DNA of 64,000 bases from Cryptomeria japonica (Eukaryota; Streptophyta; Pinopsida; Cupressales; Cupressaceae). A model generated the notes under the pieces. That model was given only the letters and a program-made list of their open reading frames with translations, was not told where the DNA came from and did no database searches. The stretch covers positions 201,276,341 to 201,340,340 of the forward strand of contig NC_081408.1 of NCBI RefSeq assembly GCF_030272615.1. The letters are read 5' to 3'. Each line of letters opens with the position of its first letter. Positions within the stretch are counted from its first letter, which is position 1. This document shows, piece after piece, positions 43,093 to 54,734 of the stretch. A program made the position numbers and the translations under genes.

Positions 43093-44573
43093 TGTATGCA
43101 GGAAAAGCGGGTCGATGAAACTCAAAATGTGAAAATGTTGTTCAAAGGGCTTGTCCACACACCTATAGGACTTCTTGGTCCAAGTTATGGAGTCATGAGG
43201 AATGACTCAACTTCCCAAGGTAGGCTCCATGGTTCTCTATCTCACAAGGTCCCTCAAGCCAATGCCTTTTCTCTCAGATCACTAAGCAAAGTGACTTAGG
43301 GATGATGAATGCAAGAATGAGGGATGCTTTAGATTGATTTTAATATGAATGCATCCTATTTATGCACGATTATACAAATGAGTTAAACTAGATGATAAGA
43401 TGACAAGGTTAGTAACAATGCTATCCTAACATGATATACTAGTTAATGATTTAAACTAATGATAATAGAAATATTCTAAAATACTTATTGGATTAATTCC
43501 TATTACAAAGAGAGGCTAGATGTATTGATAAAATTGAGCATAAATGAGATACTAAAATCTTGGATGATCTTGAAATGGAGGAATGGGGGCTCTATTTATA
43601 GGTAAAATAGGACAATAGATGGTCAAGATTGGAGGAGTTAATCAAGGGCCAGGATTGAAAGTTATCAATCCATGTTTACAATTTCCATCAATGAAATGGT
43701 GACAATTGTCAACATAAGACTGCTTGAGAGGAGAGGTAAGAAGCATTAAATGCTTGACAAGACCTCATGGCTACCTTAGAATGTAAGGGTTAAGGTTAGG
43801 TTAGGGTTATCCAATGGATAAAGCTTTTACCCAAGGGGTAAACTCTTGTGCAAAGGTTAAAGGGATAACCATGTTCAAAGCATTGAATCCTTGATGAGAC
43901 CCTTGGGTTAGAAGAGGGTTAAGTTAGGCAAAAAGTCTCTAACCATGCCACTAGAAGGGTTAGTTAACCATTAATGGTTTGAAGACTTTGGGGACAAATT
44001 TGTGTAAGTCCTTCCCAATTTGGGGGTATTCAACAAGTTAGCTTGTTGAAGACATAAAGGTTTTAATGCCTTTTGAAGACTTCACTCCAAATTTGAGAAG
44101 TGACCACCTCAAATTTAGGGAAAGGGGATAATGGATGAGCTTAGGCTAATTGATTAGGATTAGATGGATTCTAGAAGAAATTAGGAAGAGGGTTAGGATG
44201 CAAGTGGGAGATGTAGGAAAATTCAAGTGGATGAGGGATAATTGGATTTAATTAAAATAAATTGCTTTATTTGAATTTGGTTGAAAGTTGGGGATTTAAA
44301 TAAATGAGATTTATTTAATTGGGGTAAACTATTTAATTAAATGTAAATTTAATTAAAAAGTAGAGAGAAGGGATTTAATTAAATAAAATTATTTATTCAA
44401 TTAAATGATGTAAAGGGCTTAAGTGAATTTAAATAAATAAAGTGAATAATTTATTTAATTAAATAGAAGAATGTGGGTGATTTAATTAAATTAGATTTAA
44501 CTAAATAAAGGAATGAGAATAAAATGAACATTAAATATTCATTTAGGAATATGGTCATTTTTATACGTCTACA
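43093..44573 (-). repeat. LTR-T, 5' LTR of the Ty3 element
   Basis: 1481 bp. In element orientation it starts TGTAGACGTATAAAAATGACC and ends CCTGCATACA. A TATA box (CCTATAAATAGAGCCC on the - strand, core at 43593-43600) lies about two thirds along. AT-rich TTTAATTAAAT blocks at 44270-44500 recall LTR-L, but overall similarity is low. It is flanked on the right by PMD sequence (GGTAC) with no matching left flank in the window. The 96-codon + strand frame at 43009 is not supported. Confidence 0.75.
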
Positions 44574-45769
44574 GGTACATGTGCTTGTGCTAGTGCCTCA
44601 TCCTCAACCTCCTCTATAAGAGGTGCATGCTCTCCCGAATCTGTAAACCAAGGAAAAGGATGTCTTTGGAACCAATCTCTATACTGGGGCAATGCTCCCG
44701 TGTCTACAACATCCTCTAAGTAATCTCATCTCTATGGTTGTAAGCCCACTAAATCTTGCATGCTTAGCGCATATGATAGTCTCGGTGCCCATCATTGTCT
44801 CTCCTCCTATCCATATCGGGCATAGGTTGTGAACTCCTGGGATATAACCTACGGTCTCCAATACTGCCTCATTACCATGGATACTACAAACCACTCAATG
44901 ATAGACACCAATGTGCCAATGAGAGGTTGAGTCATAAACATGTCCTTCCTATGAGCTCTGCAATCATCCCATATCTCTAGACCCCTATATGGTCTCCATA
45001 CTATGGAAATAAGATCATCCAACTACCTCCTCCAATAGTTAGTCTTTCCCAAATGGGGTTGAGTAACATAACCTGAATAACAATAAACAATAGGCTAGTG
45101 TTCCTCTCTAGAATCATGTACTATAGGTCTACATACTGGGATTTTCTCCCATGCCCACATCTGCAGAACTAAAACACCTACTACCATGCGCTTCCCCTCC
45201 CAGTACACAATCTTGTGCATCTCATGATACATGTTCACTAACAAGCATGATCCCCACCCTAATCTCACAAGATGAGTCAACAACCTCTCCAACATTTTGA
45301 CCCAACCACAGAGAAAACCCTATTTTCCTCTACCAAGAATAACAAAACAATCGATCATACCTGGTAAAATGCATGCCAAAGGGTACTACTCACCATATCC
45401 ACTCATCAAATCATCCCAAGTAATGGCACACTCAAGAATAGTCTCATCATGGAATATCTGTCTCAATGCTAAAACACCTGGTCACTGAGTAGAATCATAA
45501 TCAACCTCGTCTCTAGCAAATAGAATCCTATATATGTCCTCTGATGTAATGGTCATCTCTCCAACTGGTAGATGGAAGGTGTTATGCTCTAAATGAAAAT
45601 GCTCAACTAACGCAATCAACATCCTATGATTCACATAGATATCAAGCAAGTATAAAAGATATCCGCATCCACACAAATCAATATGTGCTCTCTCTACATC
45701 TGATAACCCACGGACTAGCCTCGTCGTCGATGGAAATACACACTGAAAATGAATATCCGATAACCAAAT
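44574..45769 (-). pseudogene. Second PMD protein, main exon, truncated by LTR-T
   Basis: Open text from 45769 (IWLSDIHFQCVFPSTTRL) includes LVEHFHLEHNTFHLPVGEMTI and SEDIYRILF, the N-terminal PMD motif. After a stop at 45482 (TGA in DSTQ-PGV) come HEMHKIVYWEGKRMVVGVL and LQMWAWEKIPVCRP at 45295-45095, the PMD hallmark. Further stops (near 45092, 45005, 44750) fit CAG to TAG or CGA to TGA. It ends at 44574 where LTR-T begins, in an acidic segment (EEVEDEALAQ). PMD proteins of the MAIN/MAIL group act in the nucleus, in genome integrity and silencing; transposon-borne forms have no proven role. This copy is dead. Confidence 0.75.
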
Positions 45770-46218
45770 CTGCAAAATCGAACATAATATTGTTAGAACG
45801 TGATCCAAATTGTGCTAAAAATATGTTAAACATGCTCATGAATCCAAATTCAAAATTGTTGTTTAGATTCTCAAAAATGTTTGTTGTTTTTTATACCAGT
45901 TTCCATAGACAAGCAGAAACTCGTATGAGTAAACATTACACCCCGCAAGAGAAAACATGTCCATATGACAAAATATATCCTATTGCATGATACAATGGTC
46001 ACTCAAGAACACTGTCGTATGAATCATGGGACGACACCAGATGACAAACCCTATATGACCATATGACAAAACAAAAGGAGGATTTTTTGTCGTATGAGAA
46101 ACGATGTTCAACTACATGACAAAATGATGCATATGACCTCAAACAAAAAATAAAATGCAAAAAATCAACAAAAATTCAAAAAAATAAGAAATGCATAGGC
46201 TAAAGATTGATCACTTAC
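45770..46218 (-). other. Predicted intron of the second PMD gene
   Basis: 449 nt bounded on the - strand by GTAAGTGATC at the 5' side and CGATTTTGCAG at the 3' side, both good plant splice consensus. Joining the flanks keeps an open frame into the PMD exon. Inside are several copies of TATGACAAA or its complement (45960-46140). The ATG at 45808 lies inside this intron, so it is not chosen as the start. Confidence 0.5.
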
Positions 46219-46345
46219 GACTAGGTTGTAATTCCACGATCGATTATGATGTCTCTGGAGCTCGAATCGATGCTCTTGGATTGGAATGGCCAGTTTTCTT
46301 CGCAGTGGTTTTTTCAAATTTCAAACTTTGGGAGGTAACAATGAC
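46219..46345 (-). pseudogene. Predicted first exon of the second PMD gene
   Basis: About 125 nt between the TATA box and the 5' splice site. In the frame that continues into the PMD exon there is no stop from about 46325 (LAIPIQEHRFELQRHHNRSW) but also no ATG, so the start is lost or the frame is entered otherwise. Low confidence. Confidence 0.35.
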
Positions 46346-46368
46346 TTGAAAATGACACATTGAACCCC

Positions 46369-46388
46369 TTATATAGCCCAAACCCTAA
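46369..46388 (-). promoter_or_regulatory. TATA box and telo-box upstream of the second PMD gene
   Basis: - strand TTAGGGTTT (46380-46388) directly followed by GGGCTATATAAGGGG (TATA core 46369-46376). Plant telo-boxes often sit near core promoters. This points to a gene-like promoter for the PMD unit, antisense to the adjoining LTR-L element. Confidence 0.5.
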
Positions 46389-47338
46389 TTTTGCAAATTG
46401 CTCCGATGGATGTAAAAATTTTACCCTAAGCCAAATCGACGGTCCTGAGTCCACTTTCAGGATCGAAATCTAAATCTAACGTCAATTCTCTAATCAAAAT
46501 TTCACGACATTGACCACTTAGCACTTTCATCCTCAAGTCAATTTTTGAATCATTTTGTGCTCAATTCTAAATCTCAATTTTTAATTCTCCAATCAAATCT
46601 GATTTTAATCTTCAACATCACTCTTTGTGCTCAAATAAATTATCATCACTAAAAAATTGCCTAAAATCGCTATACCCTCACTATCTTTCAATTTCGCCCC
46701 CAAGGGGGCATACTCATAACATCCTTTCAGTAATCATCATCATCAAAAGTCAAGAAATTTTTTCAAATATTCATCTAAAGTCGAGCAAGAATCTTTTCAA
46801 ATCAATTAAACCTCATTACTAGAGGCATCTTAACTAAATCACATTGTATCAAGTTGAGATTCTTTGATGTCAATATAGCAATCTCTAGGGCCATATAAAT
46901 CTTTGTCCTTATCTGAATCAATCTTCAAAATCAATGTTCAGTTTTCAATCACATCAAAATCAAGCTGAACATTTTCTCTTGCTAATTGATTCTTGTTCAA
47001 TCAAGTTCGGAATCAGTTTTATCGCTTTGCTTAGTCAATTCTTGTTCAATTAAGTTCAAAATCGGTTGCGTCTCTCACTCAATCTAGTTCGGTCAAGTTA
47101 TAGATCGATGCCTGTTTCTTGATTAATCAAGTTCAAGAACGGTATCTCACTCTTTGTCGGTCCTAGTTCAATTAAGTTCAGGATCGACATCACTTTAATC
47201 AATGTGTTCAGTTTCATCGCTTGAAATCAAGCTAAACATCTCTCTCTTCACCGGTTTGTGATCCATCAAGTTTAGAACTGATTTATCTATTTGACATCAA
47301 CTATTCTTTGAACCAATGTGATGCTCGCACAACAATTC
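46389..47338 (+). other. Non-coding stretch upstream of LTR-L with degenerate repeats
   Basis: AT-rich, no gene. From 46920 to 47290 the text TCAAT(C/T)AAGTTC followed by a GATCG/GAATCGG-like word recurs about six times at irregular 50-60-bp spacing. It adjoins the polypurine tract, as variable repeats in Tat 3' regions do. Confidence 0.5.
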
Positions 47339-47351
47339 AAAGAGGGGAAAA
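47339..47351 (+). other. Polypurine tract before LTR-L
   Basis: AAAGAGGGGAAAA immediately before TGTAATACCC. With the primer site at 12771 it fixes the direction of LTR-L and marks 47352-48412 as a 3' LTR of a + oriented element. Confidence 0.8.
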
Positions 47352-48412
47352 TGTAATACCCTAAAAATGGTCATCTAAACCATGGGCCCCTAATCTCGAC
47401 AACATCACCAAGGTCCTAACCAAAGGAAATTAAAATTAATCTTGAGCACATAATTAATTCTTTAAATCATCAATGTCACATGACAAATTAATCACTCTGA
47501 ATTAATTAAATAAATATTTCATTAATTTATCATTTCAAGTAAATCAGTTTTAAAACCATTATCCTATTTATTTTATTAAATATCCTATTATATTTAATTA
47601 AATAAATCAATTTTCCATTAAATTATCAAAAAATGAATTAATTGGAAAAAAGGAATTAATTGGAAAAAATAATTAAAAATTGAGAAAAGAAATCAAATGG
47701 AGATAATCTTGAAAATCAAAATAAAAATTGAAAAAAATCTCAGAAAAAAAATTAAAACAATTAAATCTCAAAATTGAATAAAATAGAGAATAAATCAGTT
47801 TTTTCTTATTTTATCTTAATTTTAGTTCAATTTCCTTTAAAACTGAGAAAAGCAGCCAATCACATCAATTTACCTGGATTGTGCTTCTTCTTGAAAAATC
47901 TTGACTGCTCATCTTCATTTGATCTGAGCCATTGGTTTCTTTCTGAATTTTCTATAAATTCAAGCTCTCATCTCCTAATCAAGGATCTTGGAGAATATAC
48001 TGTTAACATGTTGTTTTTTCTCTAGGTTCAGTAAGATTTAATATTAAGAATACTTGCATATTAGCTATTGCATATTTGTTAAATCATTTAGCTTAATATT
48101 CATTCATAGTTTAATCATGTTAGCCTAATATTCATTAATCTTGCATATCTTGCATTTATCTAGCTTTATCTTGCATCCATTTTTCTCAATTTTGTACTCA
48201 TATAGATTAAATCCTTCATTTAGGTGTTGTCTAGTGACTGGTATTGCATATAGAAATATGAGAGCAAGACTAAAACTCACATCTACTAGAAGGAAATAGG
48301 TCGCCTTGTGATGGTTTATTATTCATTATTATTTTATTTACTAACCATGCATCTAATGACTTAATTGAGATGTTGTGTATTACAGATACAAATACGATCC
48401 ACTTTTCACACA
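47352..48412 (+). repeat. LTR-L, 3' LTR, + orientation
   Basis: 1061 bp, TGTAATACCC...CTTTTCACACA. It lacks the 440-bp duplication of 26557-28119. A TATA-like TTTTCTATAAATTC lies at 47946. The interior of its element should lie at lower coordinates: the antisense PMD unit is there, then LTR-T cuts it off. It is followed at 48413 by the T-rich 3' end of a family A copy on the - strand. Confidence 0.82.
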
Positions 48413-49130
48413 GTTTTTTTTTTAATATTTTAATTTTTTTTTTTTTTTTAATTTTTTTGGAAATATCTTAGATGGATAAGAATGAGGAGAAGTGGATGTA
48501 GATAAGTATATTTGGAGGATAGTGAATGTGTGATAGGGAGATGGAGGAAGGACTCAAGAATCTCATTCCATGGAAGGTATCCCTTAAATATGTGCTAGAT
48601 TGAATCATGATATTTGGAGGTATTCTCATAGATGTTTGTAGAAGTGGAGGAGGAGATGGAATAGATTGGAGGATGAAGCAGGTTAAGAATTAATGATAAA
48701 AATTGGACTAAAGGAATGGGATAATAGAAAAGGTATGTTGGATAATGGATGGTGTTTTGAAAGACTTGTTCATAAATGGATGAGAATGTTGGGAAGATCA
48801 ATATTTAAACACACCTTGAAGGGTGATGGAGTTGTGGAGGAGATAATTTTTAATTATATGGGGGATCAAAAATGGACTTTCGGACATGATGAGCCAAAAT
48901 AGATGAAGGGGATGATGGGCATGAGATAGTGGATTTTAGGGCATAAGGGCCTAAAATAGATTTTGAACTTGAATTTTTTTTTAAATGGAGGATTGGAGGA
49001 CTTATGAGTGGAGGAACCTTTTCAATTAGCAAGTTTTAATGCCAATTTGGATTTCACTTTGAGATGAATTTCTTCTATGAGTAGTTTAGGAATCCACATA
49101 GTTTCTCATTTTTTCTTTTTGGGTATTTGT
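48413..49130 (-). pseudogene. Family A third copy, 3' end
   Basis: T-rich start (A-rich on the coding strand) and then diverged homology to 1690-2270 of the left copy (for example LGPYALKS repeats at 49032-48850 against ILGSYAPKY). Frames are short. It is cut at 49130 by the copia element and resumes at 56264. Confidence 0.55.
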
Positions 49131-50674
49131 TGATGAATCAATCATGAAAAGTTAGTACCAAACCGGTACTAGGAGGGGGGGGGGTGTGAATCAGTACTGA
49201 TAAAAATACTTTTCCTTTAATCGGTTTGACTAAAAACCCTGCACTTTGACTGGCAAGCAATAACACCGGGCTAAACTAGATTACTACCGGTTAAGCACAG
49301 TGAAAGACATAAACTGGTAACTCATCTTTCCACACAATCTAACATCTTATTTCCACTTCACCCATATGCATACACTAGTAATACTTCAACTAAAATGTAA
49401 AGACTTACTGGTCCAACATGCTTTACCGCTTAATAGAGAATAACAAAGCATCACATGAAAAGCATCACACATAACACACATATTTTTCATGTGGAAACCC
49501 AATTGGGAAGAACCACGGTGAGGATGAATAACCACAAGTTGTTCTTTGAACCCTTTTGAAGTCCGCTCTGTTAGGAGCCTAGTCCGGTTAAAGACTTTAC
49601 AATAGGTTTAGGTAGGACCTGATCCTGCTAGGGATCACCCGATCAAGGGATGGCTAACATACCCGGTTAAGGGTTAAACCCTATTAAAGGTTACCTTGTT
49701 AGAGGATTTTTAGAACTCAATGATTTTGACTCACCCTATTAAAGGATTTACAACAAGCCGGTTAAAGCTACCCTGTCAAGGGATTTTCCAACTATTGAAG
49801 TGATTAGAGGTCAACGGGTATTAAAATGATCTGGTAACAGCACTCAATGCCAATGTAGATCCACTTTAGTTCCTTCCTTCTACACTCACACTTTGCAGGT
49901 ATCTATTCTCTTATATGGTCTAGCAAGAATCACGTATCTTTGTACTTAGATACACACTCAACATTTGCCAACAACCTCAACATGAATAACAACATCGACC
50001 TTATAGGAAATAGATAGGTGGATAGCATAAACCCTAAACCCTAAACATTTAGGTTAAGTAATTCAGTCGGTTCAATCCTGACCAGTGATCATATTGCATT
50101 GATTACAACAATCTTGAACAATTCTCAAGACATTCTCCATCATTCGTTCTTCACCGCTTCTTGGAGGTTGATTACCCATCATGCGTTCTCCACTGTTTAC
50201 AGAGACTTTTCATATTCCCTAGGTAGATAGGATCAATTTCCTTCATGCAAGATCCTTCACGCGCACAAGGCTAACATGGCAACACAATCTGTTCTTCATT
50301 ACAATGCTAACACAACACACAATGTCATCGGTTGAATCACATAGGCATAAAACACTTCAACCGGAAACCCTGAAGCTAAGAATACCAACCAATAGTCATA
50401 CCATATGAAGCCTTGATACAAAACATTCCATATATCGGTTCACATTCCAACATACCAGTTCACTTGGAAAAACATATCGCTTCACTTTTTCACATATATC
50501 GGTTTACATTTCAACATACCGGTTCACTTGGACAACCATACCGCTTCACTTTTTCACATATACCGATTCTCTTGCAAGTGCTTACTTAAATATATAGGTT
50601 CACTCTTCATCATATTGACATCAATGACAACATACAATATCATCATGTCAACATACTCTGCACATATGCCAACA
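49131..50674 (-). repeat. 3' LTR of the copia element
   Basis: 1544 bp. It includes AGTACC…GGTACT at 49157-49173, a run of nine G at 49178, and AAACCCTAAACCCTAAAC at 50029-50046. Near the inner end CATACCGGTTCAC and variants recur many times (50400-50530), giving a local repeat that is also present in the other LTR at 56020-56115. Confidence 0.9.
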
Positions 50675-50686
50675 ATATCCCCCTTT
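50675..50686 (-). other. Polypurine tract of the copia element
   Basis: AAAGGGGGATAT on the - strand next to the 3' LTR. 50687-50915 downstream of the RNase H stop is non-coding and includes CT-rich blocks (GTGCTCCCCCTAAGG). Confidence 0.8.
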
Positions 50687-50915
50687 GGCATTGATGGCAG
50701 TACTGAGATATCTCTGAGCATCACATCTTCTCCCCTAATACTGCAAAGATCTTCTCCGCTTCACATCTTCTCCCACTTTTACAACAATGCCAAAGTGAAG
50801 GCATAAATGTCTATGTTCTAATATGGTGCTCCCCCTAAGGAGTAGCATCCTTCAACACACCAATCCTGAGAAAAATATATCAATGTGAGTCCTGATTGAT
50901 GTGGAGAACACACCT

Positions 50916-52331
50916 TTAGTTCACCTCTTGAAGGGGCAGCACCCCTAATTCATCTCTCAAAAAGGTAAAGGTATCCTTCGATAGAGGCTTGGTGAATATG
51001 TCTGCTAACTGCTCCTTACTAGAAACATGTTCCAGTACAACTTCTTTGGTCTGAACCTTTTCCCTTAAGAAATGATACTTAAGCTCAAAGTGCTTTGTTC
51101 TAGAATGTAAAACCAAATTCTTGGAGATGTTAATCGCACTTGTGTTGTCACAAAATATACTTACCAGTTTAGATACAGGAACTTTGAAGCCATTTAATAC
51201 ATGCTTCATCCAAATTGTCTGGGTGCAGTTCATAAATGCTGCAACATACTCCGCTTCTGCTGTAGACTGAGAGATACAACTCTGTTTCTTACTCATCCAT
51301 GAGACTAGTCTTCCACCAAGAAAGAATGCACCACCATTTGTGCTCTTCCGGTCGTCCACATTACCAGTCCAGTTAGCATCTGTAAACAATTTCAGGTTGA
51401 AATCATTACTATACGGATACCATAATCCATAGTCAATAGTTCCCTTCAGATATCTCAGAATTTGCTTGACTGCTACCAAGTGGGATTCTCTTGGGCTTTT
51501 CTGGAACTGTGTAGCAATGCTCACTACATGTGCAATGTCCAGTCTGCTATGTACTACATAGTGCAATTTACCAATCATTGATTGGTATTCCTTCTCATTT
51601 ACCAACCCCGAGTCATCCTCTTTGGATAATTTACAACCGGTCACCATCGGTGTACCAACTGGTTTGCTAGCTTCCATGCCAAAGGTCTTCAACACCTCTT
51701 TGACATGTTTGGACTGAGTGATAAAGATTCCATCTTTCATTTGTTGAATCTGTAGTCCAATGAAGAACTTAATCTCCCCTATAAGTGACATTTCAAACTC
51801 CTTTTTCATCTCATCTGCAAAATAATGACTCATCTTGTCATCTCCTCCAAAGATTATGTCATCAACAAATACCTCACAAATCAGAATCTAATCTCCTTCT
51901 GACTTTAGGTAGATATTACTATCCTCACTTGTTCTCTCAAATCCAATCTTCACAAGATGGGAGTGCAAGTATTCATACCATGCTTGAGGTGCCTGCTTTA
52001 GTCCATACAAGGCCTTATGTAGTCTACACACCATGTCATTGTCTTCTGATAGGGAAAACCCATCTAGTTGCTCTATATACACCTCCTCTTCTAGTAGTCC
52101 ATTCAGGAATGCAGACTTTGCATCCATTTGATATACTTTGAATCCCTTGAATGCTGCATATGCAAGAAGCATACAAAATCCTTCCAATTTGGCTACTGGA
52201 GCAAATGTTTCTCCATAGTCTTCTCCTTCTTCTTGGGCATATCCTTTACACACAAATCTGGCTTTGTTTCTAGCCACTAAGCCATCTTCATTCAACTTAT
52301 TTCTGAAAAACCCATTTGGTGCCAATGACAT
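50916..52331 (-). pseudogene. Copia reverse transcriptase and RNase H
   Basis: Frame 52331-51888 carries the RT N-terminal part (NKARFVCKGYAQEEGEDYGET, YQMDAKSAFLNGLL, LYGLKQAPQAWY). A TAG at 51885-51887 follows, then the same frame continues with the active-site box (EVFVDDIIFGG) into 51833-50916: KFFIGLQIQQMKDGIFITQS, SMIGKLHYVVHSRLDIAH, and RNase H with FTDANWTGNVDDRKSTNGG and SQSTAEAEYVAA. The 305-codon last part is intact. The first ~100 residues normally found between integrase and RT are short or missing, with a frameshift near 52335. Only one stop blocks RT proper. Confidence 0.88.
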
Positions 52332-52378
52332 TTGGTATCAACATCTACCGGTGTAGGAGCACTGTTACTAGTGCTTGG

Positions 52379-53734
52379 CTATTTTGTAACCGATTCCCAT
52401 AAGGTTTCTACCGGTTCATATCCTACTTGCCCACTGTCGATCTCCTCAGATTTCTCAAAGGTTTCATCAACTCTAACATTGATGCTTTCAACAACTCTCT
52501 GAGTCCTATTGTTGAAACATTTGAGAGCTTTTCTCTTTGTGGAATACCCTAGGAATATTCCCTCATCACATTTAGCATCAAACTTGCTCTGATGTTCACT
52601 CCTCTTGATATAACATCTTCTACCAAACACTCTGAAGTAGCTTACCACTGGTGTCTTACTGGTCCAATACTCATAAGGTGTTTTATCCTTTCCCTTTTTG
52701 ATGAGTACCCGGTTCATTGTGTAGACTATAGTGCTCACCGCTTCTCTCCAAAAGGTTTGAGCAACCTTTCCTTGGATCAACATATTTCTAGTTGCTTCAA
52801 CCAAAGTCTGGTTGTTTCTTTCTGCTAGGCCATTCTGTTGTGGAGTCCAAGGGCTAGATAGTTGCCCCTTGATGGCATTCTCTTCAGAGTATTGGTTGAA
52901 TTCACGGGAAGTGAATTCTTCTCCTTGATCAGTTCTTAAGCACTTAATCCTCTTACCGCTTTCTTTTTCTACGAGTGCTCTGAAGACTTTGAACTTTCCA
53001 AAAGCTTCAGATTTGTCCTTCACGAATGTGACCCACATCATTCTTGAGCAATCATTAGTAAGAATCATAAAATACCTATCTCCATGCACACTCCTAGTTT
53101 TCATAGGACCACACAAATCAGTATGCACAAAATCAAGTAAATTGTCTGTAGTGAAAGGTTTACCTTTAAAGGTTGAGGAAGACATTTTCCCTAGTTGACA
53201 CTCTCTGCACAAAGGATTTTCCGATTTTCTCAACATAGGCAATCCTCTAACTACCTTGATCTTACTAGCCTTCACAATATTGTCAAATTTTACATGGCAG
53301 AGTCTCCTATGCCATATCCAACTATCCTCAAACTTAGCCATAAGACATGTACTGACATTAGTATTTAGCTGAAATAGGCTACCTTTGGTTTGCATACCGG
53401 TAGCCATCAGTTCACCATTCTTTCCCTTGATTTTGCACTCTCCATTTCTGAATTCTAGAGTGAGTCCATTATGATTCACTTGAGCAACACTCAAAAGGTT
53501 ATGCTTGAGACCTTCTACCCAATAGACATTGTCAGCACTGCTTCTTCCATTCAGAGAGATGGACCCTCTACCTTTTATCATACATGGTACATCATTACCA
53601 AAATGAACCACACCACCATCATACTCTTCCAAAGATAGAAACTTACTCCGGTCACCAGTCATATGGTGAGAACAACCAATATCAATAATCCACTCATTGG
53701 AATTATCAAAGTGGGAGACAAGAGCATTCTTGTC
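52379..53734 (-). pseudogene. Copia protease end and integrase
   Basis: The frame is open from 53734 to 52379. It begins with the protease active site (WIIDIGCSHHMTGD; D-I-G instead of D-S/T-G). The pre-integrase HHCC domain follows (HRRLCHVKFDNI … CRECQLGKM), then the integrase core with Asp in VHTDLCGP, Asp in CLRTDQGEEF and Glu in NGLAERNNQTLVE, so the D-D-E triad is intact. The C-terminal part includes KFDAKCDEGIFLGYS. The 427-codon piece from 53662 is unbroken. The altered protease residue and the lost upstream part would block polyprotein processing. Confidence 0.88.
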
Positions 53735-54660
53735 TTACACATCTTCCTTGACTGCTACAAACACAATATCTTCATTTTCTTCATCTTCTGATTCCTCGTC
53801 GGTGACACCTTCATCAATTGCTACAAAACAGTTTCTTCAGTTTCCTCCTTTGAACTTCTTGAACCTCTCCAGTTTGTCCTTGTTGTCACTATTAGGGTAG
53901 TTTACTGCAATGTGTCATATCCAGTTACAAGAAGATCTTCAAATTCCATCAGGATCACCTCATCATCCATTTCTCTACTTTGTCTTGGTTCACCACTGGT
54001 ACTAGCTTCTTTGCCTTTTATAGATGGTGCAACAAATGCTATGAAGGTTGATTTAGCCTTCTGAATACTGCCATCATAATTATTTAGCTCATAAGTTGTT
54101 AACTTTGCAATGATGGAGTCCAAGGATACCTTTGTCTTGTCTATAGACCTCAACTCCTGAATAGGAGCAACCCTTATTGCATAGACCAGTAATAAGGATC
54201 TCAAACCTTTGCTAACAATAGTGGAATCTTCCATTTTACCACCTACACTCTTGATATCTCAAACAACAGTTTTGATTCTATTTCCATATTGTTGAATGGT
54301 CTCTCCTTCAACCATCTGCATGTCTTCAAACTTTCCCCTAAGGCCTTCTTCCTTAGCTTGTTTCACATGCTCATCACCGCCATATATATTCTCAAGGGCA
54401 TCCCATACTTCTTTGGGATTCTCTTTGTCCTGAACATCAATAAACTCAATGTCAGATAAACTACTAATTAGGGCTTCCATGACTTTCCCATTCTCTTGAA
54501 TCTCTCTCTTTTAATCAACGGTGAGAATATCGGTAGGGATAACATAAGCATTCTCAACATAGCTCCAATGTTGAGCACCCATGCTTCTGATGTATATCTT
54601 CATTCTGTCCTTCCATATTTTAAAGTTGTCTCTATTGAACTTTGGACCTTCCCTCTTCAT
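53735..54660 (-). pseudogene. Copia gag (UBN2 type), broken
   Basis: Pieces at 54480-54259 (DVQDKENPKEVWDALENIYG, MVEGETIQQYGNRI) and 54234-53902 (GLRSLLLVYAIRVAPIQELRS, TKVSLDSIIAKLTTYE) are the UBN2/gag-polypeptide domain of copia elements. Text at 54661-54490 in other frames carries the start (MKMEGPKFNRDN-like). Downstream, an acidic linker (EESEDEENEDIVFVAV) at about 53830-53745 leads into protease. No CCHC knuckle is visible between 53900 and 53830, where two frame changes occur; it has probably been deleted. Confidence 0.75.
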
Positions 54661-54720
54661 CATTAGAGTAGGATCTTTACCTCAAGCGGTTAAGATTACA
54701 ACATAGAGGACCTGGAGGAT

Positions 54721-54732
54721 GCTCTGCTACCA
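54721..54732 (-). other. Primer binding site of the copia element
   Basis: TGGTAGCAGAGC on the - strand, two bases inside the 5' LTR; one base from the initiator tRNA-Met consensus. Confidence 0.85.
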
Positions 54733-54734
54733 AT

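Larger units (their letters stand above)
31241..44573 (-). mobile_element. Old Tat/Ogre-type Ty3 element, 5' LTR to 3' region; 3' LTR not found
   Basis: On the - strand: LTR-T (43093-44573), tRNA-Lys primer site, a 3-kb leader with two 21-bp-phased arrays, gag-PR-G-patch in one frame (40093-36896), RT and RNase H, a second archaeal-type RNase H, integrase (to 32590), then a non-coding 3' region with tandem repeats. A second RNase H between RT and integrase is the hallmark of the Tat lineage. Stops, frameshifts and lost catalytic residues show it is dead. No second copy of LTR-T lies within the window. Next to its 3' region is the antisense PMD remnant and LTR-L (26557-28119), a related but clearly different LTR, so whether they belong to this element is unresolved. 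Confidence 0.78.

Noticed and set aside
45482-45808. PMD start at the ATG at 45808
   Set aside because: The first codons read through the polypyrimidine/AG of a good 3' splice site (CGATTTTGCAG at 45770), so they are more likely intron.
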